From NCBI GenBank assembly GCA_021527695.1, contig JAKFAO010000005.1, positions 1,116,001 through 1,180,000 of the forward strand: a stretch of DNA of 64,000 bases, written 5' to 3'. Shown here piece after piece: positions 54,313 through 64,000 of this stretch (the first letter of the stretch is position 1; every line of letters begins with the position of its first letter). The translations under genes and the position numbers were made by a program. The notes below the pieces were generated by a model. The model saw nothing but the letters and a program-made list of their open reading frames with translations. It was not told the origin of the DNA and did no database searches. This stretch comes from Naematelia aurantialba (Eukaryota; Basidiomycota; Tremellomycetes; Tremellales; Naemateliaceae).

Positions 54313-55815
54313 ATGATTCGGCGCAAGTTGTCAAACGGGCTGCTACGCGCTACAGCGCATGCGCAGGCGCCGCACGTTGCTAGTCCAGCGAGGGCAGGCG
54401 TGCAGTCTGCCAACCTCGCTTCGGCGGTGATGCTCAACTCTACGCGCAACTGGAAGACAGAGACGATAGTGACGCTCAAGGCTGAGCTCAAACGCCGCGG
54501 CCTCTCGCAGACCGGTAACAAGTGAGCCTGACGTTCTTGTCGCCCTCTCGCCTCTTCACCCCTCATCCATTCTCCCCGTTGCGTCCTCCTTCCTTCCAGT
54601 TCCTGGCCGCATCGTTCCAGAGCAGAACTTCTCTTAGGACGCAGCGCTCACTCACTCTGGTCAGGGCTACATTGATAGACCGCCTGTCTTCCGCAGAGAC
54701 GTCGTCGCAACTCGGTCCTGTCCCATCACTGCCTCCCACCAACAGGCAACTAAGCACGACCCGCTCGCGCGCCCAGCCGCCCAAAAGCACTGCTCCTGCG
54801 TCCACGTCCACGTCCACGTCCACGTCCACGTCTACATCCACGTCCACGTCCAGAGCTCCGTCCAGAGCCGCACAGGTCGAGGCCGCCGAGGCCGATACGG
54901 AGCAGCTGACGTCGGCGGGCCCGGCCGTGTCGTCGCAGAAGACGGATGTGCCGTCCGCTGCGCCCGTCCGTGCCGAGCAGGTGACCGTTACGCCTGGGCT
55001 GCCGGAGACGGCGGATGTTGGAAAGACGAGGTATACGCTTGACATCAAGATGCCCCAGCCGCAGGAAGAGGAGCTGCCTATGCAGTCCATCGTGAGCCCC
55101 TCCTTCCTCCTCCTGCGGACCGCCACATACGAGCCTCTCAGCGCTCCACTCTCCACTGCATCCCTGTCTGCGGGTATCTGCGGGTGTCTGCGGGCAGGTC
55201 GCCCTGCTCACTTTCTACTGCTTTCGTGTGGCTGGCTGTAGGTAGCTGACGGCGCAGCCATTCACACCGGACAACTACCGCTCGAACGCGACGATGAGCG
55301 CCGCCGAGTCCGCCGTTGACGCGGCCGAAGCAGCCCTGCCAAAAGTCATGACGGTCGCTTCGGCGTCCACGCACCCCGCCGGCGGGCCGACCCACGGCCT
55401 GCACTCTGCGTCCGACGCCCACGCGCACGAGGTGTCGTCAGACGTGGCGGCGGCGGCGCAGTCGTTCCCCTCGTTCACGTCGACGGTCTCGGCTCTCTTC
55501 TTCGCGCCCGTCCGTGCAGCGTCTAGCACCGGGCTGGTCCCGACCGTGCGGTGGCCGAAGCGCGACCCAAAGGCCTCCGAGTACACCGCCGACCCCAGCG
55601 CCCCGCTCAGCGACGACGAACGCACCGGAGCTTGGGTGTTGGCAGGCATCGTGGGACTGGGGTTGCTGCTGGGCGGGCCACACGAGCGCAAACGCACGGC
55701 CAAGGGGGGCCACGGGGCACAGCATGACGGCGCAGCGGCAGGGACGATAGGCGACGTAAAGTGGCAGCAGGCGAGTGGGGCGAACATCGTCGGACATGGC
55801 GAGCGAAAGGATTAG
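54313..55815 (+). CDS. SAP-domain protein, probably mitochondrial inner membrane (Aim34-like)
   Basis: ATG 54313 opens with a basic presequence (MIRRKLSNGLLRATAHAQAP). The SAP helix pair reads TETIVTLKAELKRRGLSQTG then NKATLIDRLSSAE across an intron at 54524-54655. A Ser/Thr repeat stretch is followed by VGKTRYTLDIKMPQPQEEEL and an intron at about 55090-55257. The C-terminal part (PFTPDNYRSNATMSAAE onward) has one likely membrane helix, AWVLAGIVGLGLLLGG, and ends at TAG 55815. A mitochondrial presequence, a SAP domain and one transmembrane helix resemble yeast Aim34, whose job is unknown. The match is by architecture only. It is divergent from RER2, 258 bp apart. Confidence 0.7.
54799..54852 (+). 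repeat. CGTCCA hexanucleotide repeat coding (Ser-Thr)n
   Basis: Nine hexamer units, two of them with one substitution, encode a Thr-Ser run in the linker of the SAP protein. The phase matches the coding frame, so length changes are tolerated. Confidence 0.85.
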
Positions 55816-56246
55816 CGGTTAGAGGTGATCATGACGATGGGTGGTAGACGAAGCATACGTCATGGATGCGGGCGGAAGACAAATGACAATCGATACATCC
55901 ACGCGCTGGGAAGGTCGTACAAGTGCAGCATTGCTGAGCCTCTCACTCACTGCCGACGCACTCTCGCAACACAGGCAACAGTGGACAGGAGCGTCGGCCG
56001 ACCTTACTGACTGAACAAGTTCTGACTGAACAGTGCCTCGACGAAATCAAAGAACGGTCACTGACACGCTCAAGACAACAAAGCCGCAGCGGCTCAAGAA
56101 GAACCACATTGTAGGGCTCAGGGAGTAACGCCCGTACCTGTACTCCCGATCAAGTCATGAACAGTGCAACAGTGTGTGAATCGTTGCATCCGATGAGAAC
56201 GCATGACCAAGCCCGTAATCCCATAACCGCCTGTCCCTCTGGCCGC
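55816..56246. other. Convergent intergenic region SAP gene/RPL18
   Basis: The 431 bases between the two 3' ends contain no recognised feature. Confidence 0.45.
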
Positions 56247-57139
56247 TTACTTGTGGGTCGACTTGATCTTGAAACCCCTCGACTAGAGACATCGTCAGCA
56301 CCGTGTCTGTGACTGCCAGGTTGCTCTCTGCCCTGCTCTCTGCTCTGCTCTGCTCTACTCTCTGCTCTCTGCTCTCTGCTCTGCTCTCTGCTCTGCTCTC
56401 TGCTCTCTCTGCTCTGGACTCGTGGGGCTGTCGGGGTTGACTGACCTTTCTCCTTCCTCGGGCCCTTTCAAACTTCCTGCCCTTGCTGGCAATGTACGGC
56501 TTGCCGCCCTTGAGGGGCCCGCCAAAGTGCTTGACTGCCTCGCGGACGTTGCGCTTGCCTCGGAGGAGGACGACGTTGGAGCCGGTGGGGGCGCGCAGGG
56601 CGAGCTGGTCAAAGGTGAGGCACTCGCCGCCGGCGGCGGTGATGCGCTCGCGGGCAGACGAGGAGAATCGGAGCGCGGCAACGCTGAGCTTGGGCACCTC
56701 GGCAAGACGCTCGTCGTCCAGCACTGCACCGACGATGGCGACTGTCTTGGCGTTGTCGGGGTTCGAGTTGCGGGTCTCCTTGACGATCCGCGACAGGGAG
56801 ATGGGAGGGCGGTTGATCTGCGTCACAGTCAGCGCCTGTCCACAATACCTTCCCGGATCATACGACACGAGGCACAACCCGTGAAGCGTGTGGCAATGTT
56901 GTCCGGGGATGGCGAGAGAACCCACCTTGCTCATAAACAGACGCTTGAGGATGACTCGGTTGAAACGCGAGTCGGTCCTCCTCGCCAAGAATCGGTAGAG
57001 CTGCAATCCGTCAACACCGAGCTCTGGCCCACTGAGACGCCAAGCTCACCTTGACGAGCAAGAGGAGGTACGGGTCCTCCGACTTGGGCGCCTGGCGGTT
57101 GCCCTTCTTGACGTGGTGGTAGCGCAGATCGATACCCAT
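56247..57139 (-). CDS. RPL18: 60S ribosomal protein L18 (eL18)
   Basis: ATG 57139 begins [20 protein letters not shown]. Exons continue with [114 protein letters not shown] and [10 protein letters not shown]. Across the last intron (56283-56445) follows [11 protein letters not shown], with TAA at 56247-56249. This matches eL18 along its full length. The last intron is 163 nt long and carries a CTCTG repeat, against 50-70 nt for most introns here. The long space to the divergent kelch gene includes the RPL18 promoter. Confidence 0.96.
56329..56416. repeat. CTCTGCTCTG microsatellite in RPL18 last intron
   Basis: Pentamer and heptamer units (CTCTG and CTCTGCT) recur more than a dozen times over about 88 bases, with occasional ACTCT changes. 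The array fills roughly half of the 163-nt intron. Confidence 0.85.
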
Positions 57140-58252
57140 CTTGTCTGTATCGAGAAACAAGGTTGTCGCGAGGAGAAGGGAAGGAAGACGAAGCGTCAGC
57201 TCTGTTCTTCACTCGTTTCGACTACTATCAGTCCTCCCAGACCTCCATCCAATCCGAACATGTCGCCTGTCAGTCCGCTCCTGGCCAAAGCATCCAACTC
57301 GATCCACCGACGCAAATCTTCCTCCTTCCTGTTACCTTTCCAGTCTCGCCAAAACTCCCAGCACCTGCCTCGCCATCACCTTCCTCCCCGCTGCAACAGA
57401 GTCAAGTGAGATGCCTAACCCACCTAATGAGCCTCGATCTTCTTGAGGGATGAGAGAGCAGCTCTTCGTCTGAAAACCGCGAAAGAATCCCTGCAGCCTG
57501 CGAGCCAGCCGGCAGCCAGGCGTTATCGATAATCCCGCTTCCATAATGAGAGTGGCGTCGCTCTTCCGTCCCTCGGACTTATAATGCTACTCCTTATTTC
57601 CGATTCAAGCGGAACAGCCTAACATCGCGACACCATGTTACGCGCCTGTCTTTTGTCTGATGTTCTCGGCCATTGTGACTACTCTCCAGAGTAGGCAGTG
57701 GTGGACGATGCGACAGACGCCCCCGGTACAGCCGGTGACAGTAATGTGCCTGCCTGGTCAAGAACGACGCAGCCCTGCGTTATACACGTCGCACCAACAT
57801 ACATGGCAGACGTGTCGGTCCAATCCCACGCCACTGCACACCAAAGCATGTACCCATTTGCATCGTTGTGACCACAAATTCAGCATCCCTGGATGATATA
57901 CAGCTCCAGCTACTGTCAACTGTTGGATTCTGCTCCCTGCTGTGGTCGTGTGTTCCTCTTCTGCAGCTCAGCAAGAGCGGGAATAACGTGTCCAGCCCAG
58001 TCTCACAGCGTTGAATCAACTTCTACACCAGCATTACGGCCTGTTTACATTCACCCATCTCCCAGAACCTCTGTCCTCCTGTCTACATCTCTCTTGCAAA
58101 TTCTCCGAGTCCCACTCGTCGAGTATCTCGAGTGGCACGCTGAACAGGCATTATATATCTGCAACAATCCCACCGTAACGCTGCTTTCTTTCCCTCAAGA
58201 CTCATGCTCGGTCGCTAGCGGTCAAAAGGTGGCTTGGAGACTGGAGGCAAAG
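57140..58252. promoter_or_regulatory. Long divergent region between RPL18 and the kelch gene
   Basis: The 1.1 kb contains no supported gene. Overlapping short frames near 57141-57453 are CT-rich leader-like sequence. A TATATA element lies at 58152-58157, about 100 bases before the kelch gene ATG. Confidence 0.4.
58152..58157 (+). promoter_or_regulatory. Possible TATA box of the kelch gene
   Basis: The sequence TATATA, inside TTATATATCT, lies about 100 bases upstream of ATG 58253, a distance suitable for a fungal TATA element. There is no other support. Confidence 0.35.
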
Positions 58253-61200
58253 ATGTCCAGCGCTCTAATAGTGTTATTCCTACTATCCGGGACGGTACGG
58301 GCAGATGGTAGCTATCAGGCGGTCTCCAGGTGAGTGGCATGACCCGCCCGCCCCAGCTGACACAACCAGATGGGGCCATGCGGCAGCGTACATACAGTCT
58401 ACTCGGACCCTACTCATCCAAGGTGGAAAGACCGACTCGGCCACTTCGTATACATACACCTCGGCACCCAACAGCGCCGATGTACTGACCCTTGACCTTT
58501 CGTCACCATTCGATACGTCGTCCCCACCGTGGCGGCTTTCCCCAGCTTCCGGTCCCACATATGCCTGGCATACCCTCTCCTTGACTTCCGACTCTGGCGG
58601 CTTGATCTTTGGAGGAGACGAAGGACCCTTGGAAGCCGTGCAAACACTTGCAGATTCCAGCTGGCTCGTGTCAGAGGGAGCTGATGGGATCTTCAACCTG
58701 TCGAGACAAGACACGGGCTGGGCAGGACAGCCCATTCGGCGTATACACCATTCTGCAGCCTCGACGAGCGATGCAAGTCGATCGTACATTACCGGAGGAC
58801 TGAAGGACGATGGATCTGGAGAGCCGTTCGACGAGGTCTACAGCTTCGAGTCGTCGGCCCAGACATTTGCAGCCTTTCCGGCACTCCCGCAGGCATTATA
58901 CCATCACGTCTCATTGTTTCTTCCCAACGGCACTCTCCTCGTACTCGGCGGCGTCTATACATCATCGATCACAGGCGGACCAGCGCTACTCCCACTGAGC
59001 ACCCTCTATTCAACCGACACCACCGTATCAAATCCAAGCTGGTCAACCATCACCCTCGGCGGCACAACACCCAACGGACGTCGAGGCGCCACTGCAGCCC
59101 TGGATGAAGGCGGGAAGAAAGTGTTTCTATCCGGCGGCGGAGACGTGACCCTGTCGACCGCGGTGGGAGATCTGTGGTCTCTTGACTTGGATACCTTGGT
59201 GTGGCAACAAGTGACGTCCCAGAATGGTGAGGTTTCCACTGCAACAGAAGGTCTTAGTTGATGACAATCAGCGCCTTCGCCGCGGTTTGACCTTTGTATT
59301 GTCCCTGCCGGCGGAGATCAGGCCATCGTGTTTGGCGGTGCGTCCAGCCTTCTGATTGTTTTAGTTGCTGAGACCATAAGGCTACACTGGCTCTCAGCCT
59401 GCAGACGCCGGCGTATACGTTCTCGACACGGCCGATGGAAGCTGGAAGAGCTCTTTCAGCGGGCTATCCGTCAGCGATTCGACGTCGTCGGCGTCAAGTA
59501 GTGCCAATGTCGAGTCTGCGGCTGCATCTGGTACCACTGTGGCTATCGGTGCCAAACAAAGCCCCCATGCGAGCTCTGTGCCCGGAAAGAGTACACTGCC
59601 TTCGATTACAATGTCGGATGGCCCCACAAGTATGCTGAGTTCAAGTACTCTCCCGACGACACCAACTCATAACTTGACAGCCATGCCTTCTTCTTCTCCA
59701 TCTGGGCCAGCCGACAATGCAGGCGCAAGCTCCCATGCCCTTCCTACCGGGGCGATCGTTGGTCTCGCGGTCGGCATCGCAGGTTCTGCTCTACTTTTCG
59801 CCACTCTCCTCTGCCTTCGTCGCCGCCAGTTACGCCGGAAACGAGCAAGGCTCGGGGCAATGTGGGGTGGGCCACCCGGCCCCGAGAGCGACCAGCGACC
59901 CTATGGGTCTCGCGAGAAGAGCGGTCCAGGATTGATGGAGACAAACGGGCAAGATGCCTACCGCGACGCTTCAAGTCCGGAGGTTCCAAAATCGCCACTG
60001 GGCTTGGGGCTGGGTATCGGCGCCATTGGCGCGTCTCTGGCTAGTATCTCTCGCAAACTCATGCCGGACCGCCAGTCCGATCCGTATGCAGAGCTGCACG
60101 ATGCGGGCCAGGGTCTGATCCTTGAGCCTGCACGCGACTCAGGATACGGTATTCGGCTGGTACGTCCTAGCGCGGCTGCGACCGACAGCCGTACCGAGAA
60201 GTACGCGGCCGTGCGACTCAATGGCCCTCGGCCACGGTCGTCGATCAATGCCGCCAGAGTCGGTATGCTGAATGACGAAGACTCAAGGCACTTCACACCG
60301 ATCGCAGAGGAAGATTGGCGTCTCCCATCCGAGGGAGAAGAAGACGACTGGCGATCTGCGCGTGGAATCTTAGGAGGAGAGGATGACGACCCATTCGACG
60401 ATGCTGATAGCCTGCGACCGCCGATCCGTGGAGGACCTGTACCGACTCCGCACGACTCGCTGTCGAATCTCCAACCGAACACCCTTGCAGCGGACACTGG
60501 AGGCGACGAAGCACGACTATATCGTCTCCCAGCACTATCGCCGTCCGACCCAATCGACCTGCACGGACTGCTCCTCCCGCCGCCAGATGTGCACTATTCC
60601 GCCGGCTCCCTGCCACACTCTACCCGCTCCAGGGGGTCCGCGTCCGACGGCGACGAGGGGTCCGTCCACCATGCCCGTATTCTCTCCCAGAATACCGCGC
60701 AAGCCAGCCTGATTGGACACGCGCAGCGCGCAGTTTCGCGTAGCGCCACGATTCTCAGTTCGGTAACGACGGAAGGACCTTACGAGCCGATCAGACGGAG
60801 CGAATCATTCTTCAAACGCATGACGCACGGGCTGTTGTCGCGTCAGCCGACAGGGCCACAGGGACCACGACCCCTCGAGATTCGCGATCCGGCACCAGCA
60901 CCCTCGTTGTGGCGCGATGCAGAGGCAGATTCCAGTAGAGACTCAGACTCGCATCCCCCACCTCCGAGCTTCCCGGTCGCCGGACCAAGTCACGACAAGG
61001 GTCCAAGTGTATCGAGCCTTGCCTCGGCGGCCTCGATGCGTGACATGGCAATCATCCAGCGCCAAGTCACACATAGTACATGTACCTCGAGCAGTGGCAG
61101 CAGTGGCAACAGTGGCGGCGGCTCAGACGACGAGGACGAGGACGACGGTACCCCTCTCCTCGAGCAGCTGGACGAAGATGGAGCCACCACCCCGCCAGGG

Positions 61201-61761
61201 CATGGGCATCGCCGACACGGACCCAATACCACTACCGTCTCCGAGCCGGGGAGCGTAGTGTTCAACGGCGCAGACTTTGCGTCTCCCATCGTCCTGCCCT
61301 CTCCGGCGCCCAGCACGCCCAGCACGCCGCCGACACGCGCCGCCCCCGCCCCCGCCACGGCCACCTCGACTGCCACTGCGACTCCAGCAGCAGCCTCGGC
61401 AGCACCATCGGACTCGCCCGTCCCGTCGCCGCTGGTGGGCCATCGCCGACCGGTCCGCGAAGTGGTGAATTCTATCAATAAGCGCGCGAGCGCGAGCGGG
61501 ACCCCGCTAAGCCTCTTGTCGCCTGCGAGCCAGTACTCTCCACAGGCAGGACGGAGAGCAGGTGCAGGTGCAGGTGCAGGTACAAGCGCAGGTCCACGCG
61601 CAGGTGCAGGTTCAGGTTCGGGCGCAGGTTCGGGTGCTGGTGCAGGTTCGGGTGCTGGTGCAGCGGGACGGCCGGCAACGCTGTACGAGGCGGTGAAGCG
61701 GAGTCAGTTGACGGTGGCGAATCCGGATAAGCGGAGAGTCGGGAGCTCGAGCAGTGGGTAG
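58253..61761 (+). CDS. Kelch-repeat single-pass membrane protein with long cytosolic tail
   Basis: ATG 58253 starts with a signal peptide (SSALIVLFLLSGTVRADG). Kelch-type blades follow: RWGHAAAYIQSTRTLLIQGG, AWHTLSLTSDSGGLIFGG, IHHSAASTSDASRSYITGG, LYHHVSLFLPNGTLLVLGG, RRGATAALDEGGKKVFLSGG and SPRFDLCIVPAGGDQAIVFGG. They sit on exons joined over introns near 58330-58370, 59226-59272 and 59341-59397. A Ser/Thr-rich stalk leads to the helix ALPTGAIVGLAVGIAGSALL and FATLLCLRRRQLRRKR. About 600 disordered cytosolic residues follow, including an acidic patch, Ala/Pro/Thr runs and a (GA/GS)n repeat near 61559-61670. The stop is TAG 61761. Fungal proteins of this layout are plasma-membrane or wall-linked and mostly uncharacterised. 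Ligand and role are unknown. Confidence 0.82.
61559..61670 (+). repeat. GCAGGT hexanucleotide array coding Gly-Ala/Gly-Ser run
   Basis: Repeated GCAGGT, TCAGGT and TCGGGT units in frame encode alternating Gly-Ala and Gly-Ser at the C-terminal end of the kelch protein tail. Confidence 0.85.
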
Positions 61762-62121
61762 GTCTGGATCACTGTATGTAATGTGGATTGGGGCGGACTG
61801 CCGTTGTTCTCGTTTGGCGATGTGAGCTGCATTGCATGTACATCGAGTCGAGCTCTGTATGGGACCGTTGTGATTGTCTCTAGTGTGGACAGCTGTTTCG
61901 GTTGAATGTCGTCAGCAAGCTTCCAGTCGTTTCCGCAGCCATGACCACAGCGCGTAGCTATCGGCACTGGTGCAAAGTCACATTTCAGCGTCCCTCGTTA
62001 GGTAATTGCGTCAATGGGAGCGAACACGGTGCATGACCTAGAGTGCCTGCTATCCCGCCATCCTGCTATCCTGCTATCCTGCTGTCCTGCTGTCCTGCTA
62101 TCCTGTTATCCTGCTATCCTG
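61762..62121. other. Convergent intergenic region kelch gene/Atos gene
   Basis: The 360 bases between the two 3' ends hold an 8-bp tandem repeat at 62046-62121, directly against the Atos stop codon. Nothing else is recognised. Confidence 0.5.
62046..62121. repeat. ATCCTGCT 8-bp tandem repeat
   Basis: About nine units of ATCCTGCT and variants (GTCCTGCT, ATCCTGTT, ATCCCGCC) are arranged head to tail. They end one base before the stop codon of the minus-strand gene (62122-62124). Confidence 0.85.
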
Positions 62122-64000
62122 TTAACCGGGCTCGCGCACCGCCAGCGCTCGGAGCCGCTCGCTGAGCTCCCGCTCTTCCATGCTCCCACTTCCCCGTCTG
62201 AGGCGGTACCGCGCCGGAACGGGCGTCTTGACTGAGGGCGGATGCGCCTGTGCCTGGGGCAACGGCGAAGCGGCGCGCCGCTCGCCGTTTACGTTTATGT
62301 TTACGCCTACGCCTGCGGCCACTGGGGGAGTCGTCGACCTCAGCGGTCGGTCTACAAACTGCCGGGTCGGCGTGGACGTGGACGTGGTAAACGTGGAGGT
62401 GATGGGCGATATCGTGGACGTGATTTCCGCGGTCGTGATCGACATGATGGGCACCGCTGTGGTCGGGGTACTCAGGGCCGGCGTTGCCAGCGCCGGCGTT
62501 GTCGGTCGCAGAGGCGCGAAAAGCGGAAGAGGCGACAAGACTCGTGTGGGAGATGGGCAGGATGCAGATGTAGCAGATGGAAGCGAGATCCGAGCCCGCG
62601 ACGGTGACAGTGAGGGCGACAGCGACAACGATGGTGACAGTGACAGTGTCGGTGTCGCTGCCGCTACTTCCATTTGCGTTTGCATTTGCGTTTGCGTTTG
62701 CGTTTGCATTTGCGTTTGCGCTTGCCCTTGCCCTTGCCCTTGTGCTTGTCGGGCAAACCATCCTTCTCGGACACGTTCCCATTCCCGCCCCGGCGAGCCC
62801 GGGGACGGTGAAAATCCAACGACTCGCCCCCGCGTCCCAGATACCGATCCAGAGGGCGGAAGGACAATCTCGTCGTGCCGTTCGGTCTGGGTGATCTCGC
62901 CTTGCTCCGGCGGACAGGCAGTGAATACGACTTTGAGGCTCTTGGAGACGTAGTATGCCCGTCCACCTATGTGGTTTGTTCTCCCGCCCGCACCAGCGCT
63001 CGAACCCGAATCCATATCCGCACCTGCACCCGCACCAATACCAATACCGGCCGACTTGGCGCTAGCAACACCAAAACCAGCACCAGCATCCATCCGGCAG
63101 GACGTGGCTGCTCGTGTAGGCGTAGGGGTGGTTGGTCTGGAGGAGGCGGGAGACGACCCCGTCTCTGAATCACGGGCACGACGCACGGCGCGCCTCCGCG
63201 TCGTCGATGAGTTCCTCGATCTGGTGGGAGACACCGACTGGCTCGTGGAGGCCGTGCAGATAAACTGCAGCTGGACGGCATACCGCATCGCGCCCTTGCC
63301 TTTGCGCTCCTCTGCGGCCAAGTATGTAGCTGTAGCCGGCGCCGTCTTGTGCGCTGTGGCCCTTCCAAAGGCCACAGGAGAAGACGTAGCCGTCGTCTCT
63401 TCGTCCGTCTCCGTTGTGGCTGTAGCTGTGGATACAGGAACCGACATGACGTGCGTCCTCTCCCTTGCGAGCATGCGCCCTCCGATCGGCACGGCGCGCA
63501 GATCGTACGGGATCAGAAACACCTTGATGGCCTGGCCTGGGCGTTTCACGAGGATCTGCAGCTGCCCGACCGGGGCGACGCGGTAGCCCGGATACTCTGG
63601 GGGCGGCGGCGGCGGTCCTGCAGGTTTGCTCGACGGCCCGGCACCAGAGTAGGACTGTGTATAGTGCTGCTCGAGATCTATGTGGCCCACCCATGGGGTC
63701 TGGGTCGCCCTCTTGCCCCATCTAGAGCCGGTACTGGTGCCGATGCCCGGGGTGGAGTTGGCGCTGGAGTTTTGGTAGGGGGAGAAAGAAGGCTCAAAGG
63801 TAGGGTCCGACCACGGACCTTGTAGGTCGTAGTACGTTGCGTCGAAAGGGACGACGAGGTGGCGCGGACAGCGCAGCTCGGGAGGACAGTTGCGGCCCTT
63901 GCCCACGGCGCCGAGATCGAGGACGAAGCCTGACGTCGAGCTCGCGGCAACAGAGTGCGGTGGATGGGCGTGGGACATGCGCGAGTGCAGCAGGGAGAGG
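62122..64000 (-). CDS. Atos-type (DUF4210) conserved-domain protein, 5' end outside window
   Basis: The frame is open from the window edge. SLLHSRM at about 63961-63990 matches the start of the Atos conserved domain (ESLLxGRM-like), so the N terminus probably lies beyond base 64000 and the internal Met at 63978 is not the start. Domain blocks are FVLDLGAVGKGRNCPPELRC, PRHLVVPFDATYYDL, VGHIDLEQHY, PGYRVAPVGQLQILVKRPGQ, AIKVFLIPYDLRAVPIGGRM, MRYAVQLQFICTA and GRAYYVSKSLKVVFTACPPE, the last near the chromosome-segregation motif of the family. Long Ser/Thr/Gln-rich inserts (QAQTQMQTQTQT and SLSPSLSLSPS types) interrupt it. The stop is TAA 62122-62124. Animal Atos proteins are nuclear transcription or translation regulators; fungal roles are largely unknown. 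Confidence 0.8.
   Translation of the reverse strand, partial: LSLLHSRMSHAHPPHSVAASSTSGFVLDLGAVGKGRNCPPELRCPRHLVVPFDATYYDLQGPWSDPTFEPSFSPYQNSSANSTPGIGTSTGSRWGKRATQTPWVGHIDLEQHYTQSYSGAGPSSKPAGPPPPPPEYPGYRVAPVGQLQILVKRPGQAIKVFLIPYDLRAVPIGGRMLARERTHVMSVPVSTATATTETDEETTATSSPVAFGRATAHKTAPATATYLAAEERKGKGAMRYAVQLQFICTASTSQSVSPTRSRNSSTTRRRAVRRARDSETGSSPASSRPTTPTPTRAATSCRMDAGAGFGVASAKSAGIGIGAGAGADMDSGSSAGAGGRTNHIGGRAYYVSKSLKVVFTACPPEQGEITQTERHDEIVLPPSGSVSGTRGRVVGFSPSPGSPGREWERVREGWFARQAQGQGQGQAQTQMQTQTQTQMQTQMEVAAATPTLSLSPSLSLSPSLSPSRARISLPSATSASCPSPTRVLSPLPLFAPLRPTTPALATPALSTPTTAVPIMSITTAEITSTISPITSTFTTSTSTPTRQFVDRPLRSTTPPVAAGVGVNINVNGERRAASPLPQAQAHPPSVKTPVPARYRLRRGSGSMEERELSERLRALAVREPG
62671..62740. 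repeat. GCGTTT/GCATTT/GCCCTT hexanucleotide array in the Atos-type gene
   Basis: More than ten 6-bp units lie on the plus strand. The antisense coding frame turns them into the Gln/Gly/Ala and Gln/Thr/Met run of the disordered insert. Confidence 0.8.

Overview
This is a nuclear fragment from a fungus, most likely a basidiomycetous yeast of the Tremellomycetes type. The genes are eukaryotic and split by many short introns, mostly about 45-70 nt with GT...YAG ends. The base composition looks GC-rich. The encoded families are fungal: a Rna1-type RanGAP, Nsp1 FG nucleoporin, Fab1, Erv1, a DUF3835-type URI protein and a urease accessory protein. The class-level assignment is inference from gene style, not from a marker gene. 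I see no transposon, rRNA, tRNA or CRISPR array.

Layout: about 27 genes cover the window. 1-6.3 kb: a truncated secreted beta-helix protein (-), a CofD/UPF0052 protein (+), an intronless orphan gene (-) and the ubiquitin-S27a fusion RPS31 (-). 6.9-18 kb: four co-directional (+) genes, namely a triple-KH RNA-binding protein, the UBLCP1 proteasome phosphatase, a DUF4203/TMEM198-like membrane protein and URI1. 18.1-35.4 kb: RPC40 (-) head to head with RAD54 (+), then a Cid1-type nucleotidyltransferase (+) and the very large lipid kinase FAB1 (+). 35.4-43 kb: URE4 (-), sphingoid base kinase LCB4 (+), an unassigned small gene candidate (+) and RNA1/RanGAP (+). 43-64 kb: SMX3/SmF (-), NSP1 (+), PRP38 (-), NC2-beta (+), an Mtf2-like mitochondrial protein (-), ERV1 (+), RER2 (-), a SAP-domain mitochondrial protein (+), RPL18 (-), a kelch membrane protein (+) and an Atos-domain protein (-) that runs off the right edge.

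The genes are mostly housekeeping: RNA handling (SmF, Prp38, KH, Cid1-like), transcription (Rpc40, NC2-beta, URI), translation (S27a, L18), nuclear transport (RanGAP, Nsp1), membrane lipids (Fab1, Lcb4, Rer2), mitochondria (Erv1, Mtf2-like, SAP protein), DNA repair (Rad54) and urease maturation (Ure4). They do not form an operon-like pathway. I found no convincing new biological system. The features most worth a second look are a strictly strand-alternating run of 12 genes with short shared promoters, tandem-repeat growth inside introns of essential genes, possible frame-preserving alternative splicing in the Cid1-like gene that swaps an acidic segment for a very basic one, a probable GC-AG intron in NC2-beta, an in-frame amber codon in a small unassigned gene, and an intronless orphan gene with its own TATA box.
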